64,000 nt of DNA. It comes from Phycisphaerae bacterium. GTDB taxonomy: Bacteria > Planctomycetota > Phycisphaerae > Tepidisphaerales > Tepidisphaeraceae. Each line of letters opens with the position of its first letter. The first letter of the stretch is position 1. Positions 52,197 to 60,697 of the stretch are shown here, one piece after another. The position numbers were made by a program, and so were the translations under genes. A model generated the notes under the pieces. It saw only the letters and a list, made by a program, of their open reading frames with translations, did not search any database and was not told the DNA's origin. The stretch covers positions 13,818 to 77,817 of the forward strand of contig JAUJNJ010000007.1 of the NCBI GenBank assembly GCA_030448225.1, written 5' to 3'.

Positions 52197-54437
52197 TTAC
52201 TCGGCCGGCAGTTCGGTGACGTCGGTCACCGTCGCATTCTCACCCTCGGTCGGGACCTCGACGGCCACCTCGCCGGTCTCGGCGGGGGCGGCGGTGTCGT
52301 CGGCCACGACCTCTCCAGCGTTGTCGTCGGCACCGGCGTCGATCGACTTGAGGAACTCGGCCATTTCGTCGACCGCCGTCGCCTCCTCCGAGACGACCGC
52401 GGGGGCCGTCGTCGGGGCGGCGGGGACAGCCGGGGCGGCCGTCACCGTGGCGGCGGGCTGCGTCGCGGGGGCCTCGGCAGACGTGCCGGCCGCGTCATTA
52501 CCGGCCGCGTCCTCCGGCTCGTCCGACGGAAGCATCGACGGCGCGGTGGCCGGCGGGGTCGTCACGGGCGGGTTGAGCCGCTCGCGGAGGATCTGGTTCG
52601 ACACGAAGTGCCGGATCGTGCTGTTGTCGGTCGCCGCGACCTCGCGGCCGGTGATCCGGGCCTTGAGCGCGATCGCCTCGGAGAACTTCGGGTTGAGGTT
52701 CGTCGCGCAGTCGAGGTACCAGACCGCCTTGCCCGTGTCGGGGTTCGGCTTGTTCATCTCCTCGACGGCCTTCTCGTAGCTCGACTCGGCGAGGCGCTCG
52801 CGGCCCCAGGGCATCATGCCCTTCCGCATGCCGACGCGGAGCCGCTCGGCCTGCTTGAGCTCCGCCTCGCTGGCGGCCGAGTACGCGGACTCGTCCTTCA
52901 CGATGTGCGGGGTCAGGAGGATGATGACCTCCTCGCGTACCGTCGAGTCGCTGCGGCGGCCGAACAGCGGGCCGACGCCGGGCAGGCTGCCCAGGCCGGG
53001 GACCTGGCTGCGGTTGCTCGTGCTGCTCTCGCGGAACAGGCCACCGATCACGATCGTGTGCCCGTCCTGCACCATCACGTTGGTCGTGACCTGCGTGACG
53101 AACTTGTTCGGCAGGCCCTGGGCGTTGACCGAACCGCTGGAGTCCTCGGGCTTGACCTCCATGCGGATGTTGCCGTTGTCGCCGATGTACGGGCGGAACA
53201 CGAGCCGCGTGCCGGTCTCGAGGAACTTCACGTCCTCGGCGGCGAGCACCTCGCTGGTGACGGTCGTGCGGTAGCCCTGCTCGCTGCCGACGTGCACCTC
53301 GCCCTTCTGCTTGTTCAGGACCAGGACCTTCGGGTTGGCCATCACGACGGTGTCGGTGACGCCCTCGAGGGCCTGGATGAACAGCCCGACGTTGTTCTTC
53401 ACCAGGCCGAGCTTGAGCCCGCCCCCGCCGACGCTGCCGGCGGCGACGCCCGCGTCGTTGATCGCGCCGGCGTTGGGGTTCTCGATGATCTGCCCGTTCA
53501 GCGCCTGCTGCAGGCCGCTGCCGCTCTGCGAGCCGCTCCCGGCGCCGGACAGCGACGCGAAGTCGACGCCGCCGACGGCGGTGAAGTCGACGCCCAGCGC
53601 GTTGTCGTCCTGGAGCGTGGCCCGCATGATGACGGCCTCGACCAGGATCTGCTGCGGGCGGCGGTCGACCTCCTTGATGATCCGCGCGACGTTCTCGAGC
53701 TTCTCCGGGTAGTCGGTCACGACCAGCACGTCCTCGGTGGCGTGCGAGTCGCCGCCGACGTCGCCGGAGCCGCTGTCGATGCCGGTCTTGGCCGGCGTCG
53801 TGAACGACACCTGCGCGTCGGCGCTGAGCACCGGCTTGATCATGTTCGCGGCGTTGGCGGCCGGCGTGTAGAACAGGCGGAAGACCTGCGTCCGCGTCGT
53901 GCGGTTCTTCTTCTCCTGCTCCTCGATCTCCTTCGCGGAGTACACGTAGATGACGTTGCCCTTCTCGCGGTAGTCGAAGCCGTTGGCCTTGAGGATCGCG
54001 TCCAGCGCCTCCTTCACGGTCACGTCGTAGAGGTTGGCGGTGACGGCGCCGCGGACCTCCTTGCTCGGGAGGATGTTCTTCTCGAGCTGCAGCGAGAGCA
54101 TCCGCAGCACCTCGTTGATGTTCGCGTCGTTGACGTGGATCTCCACGGTGCCGACGTCGGTCACGTTGACCTGCGAGTTGCTGAGGCTCTGCCCGTCGGT
54201 CGCCGCGACGGCCGCGGGCGCGTCGACGGCGATCGGGGCGGCCTCGTCGACCGGCGCGAACGCGTCGGTGACGGCGGCGGCGTCGTGCTTCGGCTGGGTC
54301 GCGGGGGCGGCGGCGGCGGGCTTGACGCCGTCGCGCGGCGTTGCCGGCGCGACCTCGTCTGCCCGGCTCACCGGATCGCTATAAACGGCCGACGCGGCCA
54401 AAAAAAGAAGCCCGGCTGTCGTGGTCCACTTGCGCAT
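52197..54437 (-). CDS. Secretin (GspD/PilQ family) with long C-terminal tail
   Basis: Intact 746-residue protein. The signal peptide MRKWTTTAGLLFLAASAVYS follows a GAGGA box at ATG 54437 (an ATG 15 bases upstream is less likely). Residues 90-165 hold a secretin-associated domain (VEIHVNDANINEVLRMLSLQ; LYDVTVKEALDAILKANGFD), then an N1-type region (VDRRPQQILVEAVIMRATLQ) and the secretin barrel (FLETGTRLVFRPYIGDNGNI; TNVMVQDGHTIVIGGLFRES; VPGLGSLPGVGPLFGRRSDS; TVREEVIILLTPHIVKDESA). After residue 530 an unusual 215-residue tail contains a helical part and a 110-residue Ala/Pro/Thr-rich stretch that ends TDVTELPAE. Forms the outer-membrane pore of the pilus or type II system. Confidence 0.85.
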   Translation of the reverse strand: MRKWTTTAGLLFLAASAVYSDPVSRADEVAPATPRDGVKPAAAAPATQPKHDAAAVTDAFAPVDEAAPIAVDAPAAVAATDGQSLSNSQVNVTDVGTVEIHVNDANINEVLRMLSLQLEKNILPSKEVRGAVTANLYDVTVKEALDAILKANGFDYREKGNVIYVYSAKEIEEQEKKNRTTRTQVFRLFYTPAANAANMIKPVLSADAQVSFTTPAKTGIDSGSGDVGGDSHATEDVLVVTDYPEKLENVARIIKEVDRRPQQILVEAVIMRATLQDDNALGVDFTAVGGVDFASLSGAGSGSQSGSGLQQALNGQIIENPNAGAINDAGVAAGSVGGGGLKLGLVKNNVGLFIQALEGVTDTVVMANPKVLVLNKQKGEVHVGSEQGYRTTVTSEVLAAEDVKFLETGTRLVFRPYIGDNGNIRMEVKPEDSSGSVNAQGLPNKFVTQVTTNVMVQDGHTIVIGGLFRESSTSNRSQVPGLGSLPGVGPLFGRRSDSTVREEVIILLTPHIVKDESAYSAASEAELKQAERLRVGMRKGMMPWGRERLAESSYEKAVEEMNKPNPDTGKAVWYLDCATNLNPKFSEAIALKARITGREVAATDNSTIRHFVSNQILRERLNPPVTTPPATAPSMLPSDEPEDAAGNDAAGTSAEAPATQPAATVTAAPAVPAAPTTAPAVVSEEATAVDEMAEFLKSIDAGADDNAGEVVADDTAAPAETGEVAVEVPTEGENATVTDVTELPAE

Positions 54438-54595
54438 GGGAACGGTCCTCATTCTTGTTTCCGGGCCCCGAGGGCGGTGCGCGGCGGTGGGAACTGGCGG
54501 GGTGTGGATTTCGCGTTCGCGTGCGATCCCCATCCAGCAGAACCAACGTCGCTTGCCGAACCCGAGGCCGAGAAAGTCCTAGACGGGCATCGTCG

Positions 54596-55420
54596 CTAAT
54601 CGATCGGAATCTCGGAGCGGATGCCCTCTCGCTCGAGAATAATCCGCCGCGCCTCGATCTTGAGGACGCGGTACGAGGTCCGGGACATTCCCGAACCGGT
54701 TGCGACGACGTCGCCTTCCCTGATCATCCGCCCGTCGACCAACGCCGTCGGAACGGTGCCGGTCAACGTGCTCTGCAGGCGAACCTGGCGGGCCTGCTCG
54801 TCGCGGGTGCCGCTGGCGCTGGCCGTCCGCGCCGGCCGGTCCGTCGCGCCCCCCTGTACGAGCGGGTGCGCCGGGCCGACATCGGGCGAGGGCGTTACGT
54901 CCTCTCGCCGTTGAATTCCATCGGCATGAAACGGGGGTGACTTTTGCTCCGGCGCCACGCCGCCCGATTCCGCCGCGCTTTCCGCGACCGGATCGATCAC
55001 AACGTCGGAGGTGGCGAACGGGTTGCGGGCCGGGGGCCGGACCGGCTGGTCGAGCCACTCCCGCAGCGAGCTTCGTACGGCCGGCGGCTCGGCGGCGGCC
55101 GTCGCGCCGGCGCTGCGGTCGACCGAGAGGGCGGCGGCGGCGGCGGCCGAGCGGGACGGGCCGGCAGCCGTTAGCACGACGTCCCGGGCGGCGATCCCGC
55201 CCGCCACGATCGCCAGCGCCACCGGCCACACCGCGCGCCGCCCCGCCGGCCGCGACAACTCGCGGCCCGTCGTGCGGACGGCGTCGCCGAGCAGTTGCCC
55301 GCAGTCGCGCAAGAGCTCGGCGCCGCTGGGCGGCGCCGGCGCCACGCCGCCGCCGCCGCGAAGCACGGCAGCCGGCGGTTCCGTCGGCGTCGTGCCGAGA
55401 TGGTTCGGGTTAGTAGCCAT
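54596..55420 (-). CDS. PilP/GspC-like inner-membrane protein
   Basis: Intact 274-residue protein. The N-terminal 55 residues are cytoplasmic, then one membrane helix (AVWPVALAIVAGGIAARDVV), an Ala/Pro-rich periplasmic linker, and a C-terminal beta domain: STLTGTVPTALVDGRMIREG, VVATGSGMSRTSYRVLKIEA and RRIILEREGIRSEIPID. A short strand-rich domain after a single helix and linker is the layout of GspC/PilP, which contacts the secretin. The order after PilO and before the secretin is that of pilM-N-O-P-Q operons. The start ATG 55420 overlaps the PilO stop by 11 bases. No exact PilP signature is seen, so the name is by position and shape. Confidence 0.6.
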   Translation of the reverse strand: MATNPNHLGTTPTEPPAAVLRGGGGVAPAPPSGAELLRDCGQLLGDAVRTTGRELSRPAGRRAVWPVALAIVAGGIAARDVVLTAAGPSRSAAAAAALSVDRSAGATAAAEPPAVRSSLREWLDQPVRPPARNPFATSDVVIDPVAESAAESGGVAPEQKSPPFHADGIQRREDVTPSPDVGPAHPLVQGGATDRPARTASASGTRDEQARQVRLQSTLTGTVPTALVDGRMIREGDVVATGSGMSRTSYRVLKIEARRIILEREGIRSEIPID

Positions 55421-55965
55421 CGGTGAAGTAGAGGGCCATCGACAGTTGCACCTCGACGGTCCCGCTCAGCGCGTCGACCGACTTGATGCTCAGGCCTTGC
55501 ATGGCCGTGAGAGCGCGGCATCGACTCGGCGCGGCGGAGGAACGAGGAGACGCCGAAGAAGTCGCCCTGGAAGCTCAGCGACACCGGGATCTCCGACACC
55601 AGCGCGCGCGACCGGGGCAGGCCCGGCTGAACCGTGAGCTGGCTGAGCGCGGCCTCCTGGCCGAACTCGGTCACGTCGCGAATGAACTGGCCCAGGTCCT
55701 GGTTGCTCGGCAGCGCCCGCGCCGACTCGAGCTTGAGGGCGCAGCTCGTCGACCTCGCGCCCGACGCGCGGCAGGTCGGCCAGCGCGCGCGGTTGTCCGC
55801 CAGTTCGGCCCGCGCCGCCGCCGTGCGCGCGCGGACCGCGTCGAGCTGGCGCGATGCCGGCCGGTGGGCCAGGAGGTTGCACTCGACGGCCGCGACGAAC
55901 GCGGTCGCCGCGAGCAGCCGAAGCGCCCGCCGGTACCAGAGGTTTTGCGTCTGCAACGTGGGCAT
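55410..55965 (-). CDS. pilO: PilO-like type IV pilus assembly protein (frame-broken)
   Basis: Starts MPTLQTQNLWYRRALRLLAA at ATG 55965, with one membrane helix (LRLLAATAFVAAVECNLLAH), a coiled-coil-like stretch (LDAVRARTAAARAELADNRA), and a ferredoxin-like periplasmic domain: LPSNQDLGQFIRDVTEFGQE, ALSQLTVQPG, SEIPVSLSFQGDFFGVSSFL. The last part lies in another frame: MQGLSIKSVDALSGTVEVQL and SMALYFTDGY, ending at 55410. V-S-L-x-F-x-G-x-F and the terminal L-x-x-Y-F are typical PilO. It pairs with PilN to link PilM to PilP. Total about 185 residues. Confidence 0.7.
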
Positions 55966-55978
55966 GGGTACTACCGGT

Positions 55979-56617
55979 CTATTCGGACGCCGCCGGGGCG
56001 AGGTTGATGACGAACGTGACTTCGAACTCGCGGACGAGCCGGTCCTGCTCCGCGGTCCTTCGCGTAGCTCAGGTTCACGTGCCGGAAGAGCGGCGTGCGG
56101 CTGATGCCGGCGAGCAGCTCGCCGACGGCCGCCTCGCCCGGCGCCTCGCCCCGGACGGTGACCCGCATGCCGCTGTTGGACCGCCGGTCGCTGGGGGCCG
56201 ACGGCGCGGTGGCGGGCGGGTCGGTCGGCCGCCGCGTCGTCGGCCGCGGGTTCCTCGACGGCGAACGCGACGTCGGAATACGTGGTATCTGGTGGCAATA
56301 CGTGGATCAGGGCGGCCAGGAGCCGGGAGGCCTCGACGTTGGCGCCGGTCGACTGCAGGACCCGGTCCTGCCGCCGCCACTGTTCGCGGAGTTGCTTGAG
56401 CGCGTCGAGCTTCCGCAGGCCGGTGCGCGACTGCTCGAGGCCCGCCCGCACGTCCGCGTGCTCCTGCTCCGCCGCGCGGAGCTGGGCGCGCTGGCTCACC
56501 GCCGCCCCGCCGAGGGCGGCGCGCCCAGCGCGGCGACGCAAGCGAGTTGAACGACCACCTGGCGGCGGCGCGCCGCAGTTCGCGGTACCAGTCGGGGAGG
56601 AAATCGGGATCACGCAC
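55979..56617 (-). CDS. pilN: PilN-like type IV pilus assembly protein (frame-broken)
   Basis: GTG start 56617, eight bases before the PilM stop, with GGAGGTG upstream. VRDPDFLPDWYRELRR, a membrane segment in a second frame (VAALGAALGGAAVS), then RAAEQEHADVRAGLEQSRTG and ALKQLREQWRRQDRVLQSTG (coiled coil), and LLAALIHVLPPDTTYSDVAF. The C-terminal part reads VREFEVTFVINLAPAASE in a third frame. N-F-x-P-D-W-Y-R-type openings and the periplasmic ferredoxin fold are PilN-like; here the opening is D-F-L-P-D-W-Y. Several frame breaks lie between 56260 and 56070. Confidence 0.65.
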
Positions 56618-57850
56618 GGGACACCTCCGCCGCCAATGACGATTCGATCGGGATGCCGGCGCGGGCGAGGCCGAGCGCAAGGGCCCACTCCGCCGGGCGC
56701 GGCGACGGCGGCGAGCGGGCCGGGCTCGAGGCCGGCCAGGACGGGCAGCGGCTCGACGGCGACGCCGGTGGCCGCGGCGAGCAGCGCGCGCACCTCGGCG
56801 GACCCGGCCTCGCCGCCGCTCACGAACAGCCGCGCGGGCGGGCGGCCGCGGAAGCTGACCGAGAAGTACCGCAGGCAGAGCACGACCTGTTCGACGAGGT
56901 CCGTCATTCCCGCCCGCAGCGCGTCGTGGACGCGCGCAAACCCGGATCCTCGGCCGGAACCGTTCCGGCGCGAGTCGGCGGAGCGACGCCGCCTGCGCCC
57001 GCGCCGGCCAGAATCCCGGCGGAGCCGTGCCGCGGGCGATGCCGGCGGTGTCGTTTGCCTGCTGCGGTTCTTCGCGTTGCCGTTCGAGGCGGCGGCGGAG
57101 TTGGCGGGCCTCGCCGACGGGGATCGACAGCCGCCGCGCGACGGCGGCGTCGAGGTGGCGGCCGCCGAGGTCGATCGTCTTCACGACGCACGGCCCGTCG
57201 CCGCGGCCGATCAGGATCTGCGTGGCGGTGGCGCCGATGTCGACCAGCACCCGCGCGCTCGCCCCGCCGCCGCCGCCGTCGTCGCCGCCGCCCGCCAGCG
57301 CGCCGCACAGGGCGCGGTACAGGGCGCACGGCTGGACGTGCAGGCCGTCGGCGGTCGCGCCGCGCGCGGCGGAGGGCTCGAGGACGGCGCAGACGTCGTC
57401 GTCGGCGGCGGCGAAGGCGATCACCTCCTGCCGCGGCTCGCCCCCGCCGCACCTCGCCCGCCGCGACGTACTGCACGCGGGCGGCGGCGAGCGGGAACGC
57501 GAACGACAGCGCCGCCTCGCGGCTCGGCGGCGGCGAGCGGGTCGGCGCCCGGCCCGGTCGGCATCAGCCGCAGCGTGCGGACGTGGACGATCGGCCGCGG
57601 CAGCGCCCGCGCTCACGCGCGCCCGGCGAACCGGCCCGCGCGCGCAGCCCCGCCCGGATCGCCGCCACCACCGCGGCGGCCGACGCGGGCGAGCCGTCCA
57701 CGCCATCGCCCGTGCCGGCCAGGTCGACCCGCGCGGCGGCGGCCACCTCCCGCGCCCCCGGCGGGTGCGGAGCTGGACCATTCGCACGGCGTCGGCGCCG
57801 ACGTCGAGGCCGATCGCGTGGTGCTGCGTGTTTCGGATGCGTCCGAGCAT
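56610..57850 (-). CDS. pilM: PilM-like actin-fold protein of type IV pilus (frame-broken)
   Basis: Starts MLGRIRNTQHHAIGLDVGAD at ATG 57850 and follows with AVRMVQLR, an actin-like phosphate-1 region. Later blocks: EVIAFAAADDDVCAVLEPSA, GLHVQPCALYRALCGALAGG, SARVLVDIGATATQILIGRG (phosphate-2 type), VVKTIDLGGRHLDAAVARRL, then QVVLCLRYFSVSFRGRPPAR and LFVSGGEAGSAEVRALLAAA (adenosine region), VEPLPVL and a C-terminus ending LAAEVSRA. The pattern is PilM, the cytoplasmic ring protein that binds PilN. Multiple frame breaks; about 410 residues, somewhat longer than the usual 350. It heads the pilM-N-O-P-secretin run. The conserved N-F-x-P start of PilN is needed for binding. Confidence 0.7.
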
Positions 57851-58425
57851 GCGTTCGTTCCGGCCCTGTCGCCCCGCGGCGGCGCCTTGACGGCCCGCGC
57901 GAGGAATGTGGATCGTGTCGGCGTCCTCGATCGAGGACGCCTCATCCCGCATATCGACAGGAAACCGCACCCACACACGTCGGGTCCGCACACGCGGCGA
58001 TCACGAAGAGGTGTCGCCGAATTGGAGGCGTCGCGGGCGTCGCGGGCGCGCGACGTGACGCGCCCGCGCGTCGTTCGCGCAACGCGGCGCGCGAGACGGG
58101 TGGGGAACGAGGACCCACGAGATGACCGCGACCGCTCTCGCGTCGTAGTGCATGATCGGGTTCCCTGCGCCGGGGCGAAGGTTTGACGCGAATGGATCGC
58201 GAGTGGTCTGGTTCTTCGCGCTTGCGGGAAATGGTTTGAGGGCGCGCGGATTCGGAGGGCGTGAAGACGTTCGTGGTTGATGTCCGGGGGCAAGTCCCTT
58301 CGCGACGCGATGGGACGTGCCCGCCTGAGGCGGCACGCCGCGCGGGGCGCGATCAACTGGGTAGGAACGTTCGCCGGGCGCGGTCCGGGCGCGCGCGCGG
58401 CGTCTAAGGCAACCGCGCGCGGGCG
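57851..58425. other. Intergenic region upstream of pilM
   Basis: About 575 bases between pilM and the minor pseudopilin, same strand. Arg-rich frames only. Should contain the pilM promoter. No clear -35/-10 pair or sigma-54 (GG-n10-GC) element seen in the 100 bases before pilM. Confidence 0.4.
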
Positions 58426-58998
58426 TCAGTTGATCTTCAGTTCGGCCGTGAACGGCTCGACCGTCACGGTCATCACCGTGTGGGCGCGCCGCACTTGAGC
58501 CGGATCGACCCGGCGTTGAGCGGGCTCGTCGCGTTCGTGTTTGGGTCGTACGAGTGGGGCACGCCCATCTCGTCGAACGCGATCGTCGACTGGCCGTCGA
58601 AGTTCACGACGTCGACCATCACCTCGCGGAGCGTCGGCGTCGTGCCGTTGGGCCCGAACGCGGTGACGAACGGCTCGACCTGGATCGGGTGCGCGTCACG
58701 ATCGTGTCGGGCGACACCGCCGACAGCACCGTGTACCGCTCGTTGGCGGCATCGAAGCGGACGTAGTACATCTGCTGCTTCGTGATCGCCATGTTCTGCG
58801 CGTAGATCAGGTCGGCCACGAGCGTGCGGGCGGCCGACGAGACCTTCAGGTCGTCCCGCGAGCTGATCTGCGGCACGATCACCGCCGACGCCAGCCCGAG
58901 GATCACGACCACGACGAGGATCTCGATCAGCGTGAACGCGCGACGCGCCCGGCAAGAAGTGGGGAGTGGAGCGTGGGGGTGGGGTGTGAAGAAAACAT
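58426..58998 (-). CDS. Minor pseudopilin, GspH/FimT-like (frame-broken)
   Basis: The prepilin segment reads AFTLIEILVVVVILGLASAV after a frame break near 58955. Then IVPQISSRDDLKVSSAARTL, VADLIYAQNMAITKQQMYYV and RFDAANERYTVLSAVSPDTI. The C-terminus, in a third frame, reads EVMVDVVNFDGQSTIAFDEM, GVPHSYDPNTNATSPLNAGS and VMTVTVEPFTAELKIN, ending at TGA 58426. F-T-L-I-E with the cleavage-site Gly lost in the broken leader is the class III prepilin pattern. The S-A-A-R-T-L-V-A-D-L-I-Y-A-Q block is characteristic of GspH/FimT. The start is not certain; ATG 58998 is in a neighbouring frame. About 190 residues. Confidence 0.65.
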
Positions 58999-59055
58999 AG
59001 CTGTGTTCCTACGGTCGCCCTGCTCCCACTCCCCTACTCTCCACTCCCCACTCTT

Positions 59056-59307
59056 TTACTTCTTCGGATCGGCCGAAACGGTCGTGACCTGAAGCTTGCC
59101 GCCCTCGAGGACACCGACGAGGCGGTCGAGCTTCGCGTTCATCTGCTTCAGCTCGTCGACCATCTGCATCTGCCGGCGCCGGGGTCGGGGATCTCGCCGC
59201 GGGCGGCGTTGGCGGTCGAGCTGCTGCTGCCGGTCCACTGGCTGGCGAGCGTCAGGACCTGGAGCCGCGACGATCGACACGAGCAGGCGGTGGTTCACGT
59301 TGTTCAT
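59056..59307 (-). CDS. Small exported protein of the pilin cluster (frame-broken)
   Basis: ATG 59307 follows GGAGGAAACCG, a strong site. MNNVNHRLLVSIVAA is a short leader with hydrophobic core. After a frame break it reads SQWTGSSSSTANAARGEIPD, then MVDELKQMNAKLDRLVGVLE and GGKLQVTTVSADPKK. The C-terminal helix with L-x-x-M-N-x-K-L-D-R-L looks like a coiled coil. About 83 residues. It sits between two pseudopilin genes on the same strand. I do not know a family; the position suggests an accessory factor of the pilus or type II system. Confidence 0.5.
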   Translation of the reverse strand: MNNVNHRLLVSIVAAPGPDARQPVDRQQQLDRQRRPRRDPRPRRRQMQMVDELKQMNAKLDRLVGVLEGGKLQVTTVSADPKK

Positions 59308-59380
59308 GATCGGTTTCCTCCGTTGGGCGGCACGCGGGCGTCCCGCGGTGCGGCGGGGCGTCGGGGCGCGTGTCGGTGGT

Positions 59381-59954
59381 TCAGTAGTTCGCGAACGGGA
59401 CGTTCCGCAGGTCCGACCCCTCGAGGTTGGCCACGATGCGGTTCGTCTGCGGGTTGTAGATCCAGCCGTACGGCTGTCTCGTCGGCCGCCGGCATCGCGT
59501 CGCCGGCCGCCACCACCCACACGCGGTTCTTCTTGCTGAGCGGGTTGACCGGCACCTCGACGAGGTACGGCGGGTACTTGTAGACGTCCGACGCCGTGTC
59601 GCTGACCGCGCCGGCCACGCTCGTGTGCTTCGTCAGTTGGTCCAGCAGCGTCGCCTCGTCGGGCGTGGCGGCCGTGTTGCCGTTCGGGTAGCCGGCCGAG
59701 ACGTCGTAGTGCTGCGTGCGGTAGATGAACAGTTGGCGCGCATGGGCGCAGCTCGTCGCGGAGGACCGTCTCGCGGGCCTCGGTCGACGCGACGGTCATC
59801 TGCGGGACCGCGATCGCGGCCAGGATCCCCAGGATGATCACCACGATCATGATCTCGATCAGGTGAACGCCGCGGCGGGGCCGCGGCGGCGGGCGGCGGC
59901 GGCGGCGGCGGCCGCGGTGCGGGGGGACGAGTATTGGGTGGTGCGGGTCGACAT
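59381..59954 (-). CDS. Pseudopilin, GspG-like, with extended N-terminus (frame-broken)
   Basis: Starts MSTRTTQYSSPRTAAAAAAA at ATG 59954, an unusually long Ala/Arg-rich leader (about 28 residues) before AFTLIEIMIVVIILGILAAI and AVPQMTVASTEARETVLRDE. A second frame gives AGYPNGNTAATPDEATLLDQ and AGAVSDTASDVYKYPPYLVE, then VPVNPLSKKNRVWVVAAGD. The end NRIVANLEGSDLRNVPFANY is in a third frame and stops at 59381. The strand NPLSKK and P-Y-L-x-x-x-P-x-N-P pattern are GspG-like. The cleavage residue is Ala rather than Gly immediately before F, which prepilin peptidase tolerates less well. Confidence 0.65.
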
Positions 59955-60169
59955 CGATCACCTCGTTAGAGGTCACGCGCCCGGCTCGCGCCCCCTCGCT
60001 CGCGGACGGCCGCGTGCCCGCCGTGCCGCCGCGCGCGCATGCCGCGGACCCGGCGTTGTCACCGGGCGTCGTCGGCGTGGCGTTCGAAGGCGGCGGCGGC
60101 GGCGGCGGCGGCATTCGCCGCCGGGGGCCCGCGTGGTTTTACGTCGCGCGGGCGGCCGGGCCGGGCAGG

Positions 60170-60200
60170 CCGGCCGGCGGGTGACGAACCCGCCGGCCGG
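60170..60200 (-). terminator. Strong hairpin after the major pseudopilin gene
   Basis: Perfect 13-bp stem CCGGCCGGCGGGT / ACCCGCCGGCCGG with a five-base loop, starting 18 bases after the stop at 60218 (minus strand). No T-run. Such hairpins often stabilise or partly terminate transcripts of an abundant pilin. Confidence 0.5.
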
Positions 60201-60217
60201 GGTGACACCGTCAGGTG

Positions 60218-60697
60218 TTACTTGGTCTCTTCGAAGATGCTGGTCGCGGCGGTGGTCGCCGTGGCTTCGATCTTGCCGGTCGCGGAATCGTAAGCCCAGC
60301 CCATGTTCGCCTCACCGGCGATGGCGCCGACGGTCGAGAGCTTCGTCAGCGGGTTCTCGATCCGGGCCTCGAAGTAGGGGCCGTACTTGTAGCCGTTGGC
60401 CTCGTCCTTGAGGAGGTTGCCGGCCGGGTTGGTGACGCCGGACTCGTTGGTCACGGTCGTCAGCTGCCGCCAGAAGTCGGCGTCGGCCTGGGCGGGGGCG
60501 TTGTCACGGTGCTGGAGCTTGTACAGCGCGATCTGGCTGCGGAGCGTCTGCAGCTGGCTCTTCAGGTTCCCCTGGCGAGCCTCGGTCGTCGCGCTGGTGA
60601 ACTGCGGGATCACGATCGCGGCGAGGATGCCGAGGATGATCACGACGATCAGAATTTCGATGAGGGTGAAACCCTTCTTGATGCTGTTGCGGTTCAT
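60218..60697 (-). CDS. Major pseudopilin, GspG/PilA-like
   Basis: Intact 159-residue protein starting MNRNSIKKGFTLIEILIVVI at ATG 60697, with CAGGAG 9 bases before. The leader is nine residues with basic Lys8-Gly9 and F-T-L-I-E after the cleavage point, a perfect class III prepilin site. The hydrophobic helix continues ILGILAAIVIPQFTSATTEA. The C-terminal strand-rich domain has NPLTKLSTVGAIAGEANMGW and AYDSATGKIEATATTAATSI, as in GspG. It is the leftmost transcribed (first) gene of the cluster, intact, and followed by a hairpin, as expected for the most abundant subunit. Confidence 0.85.
   Translation of the reverse strand: MNRNSIKKGFTLIEILIVVIILGILAAIVIPQFTSATTEARQGNLKSQLQTLRSQIALYKLQHRDNAPAQADADFWRQLTTVTNESGVTNPAGNLLKDEANGYKYGPYFEARIENPLTKLSTVGAIAGEANMGWAYDSATGKIEATATTAATSIFEETK

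Noticed and set aside
51759..54599. 946-residue plus-strand ORF
   Set aside because: Shadow of the secretin and TPR genes; no motif, high Arg/Asp content.
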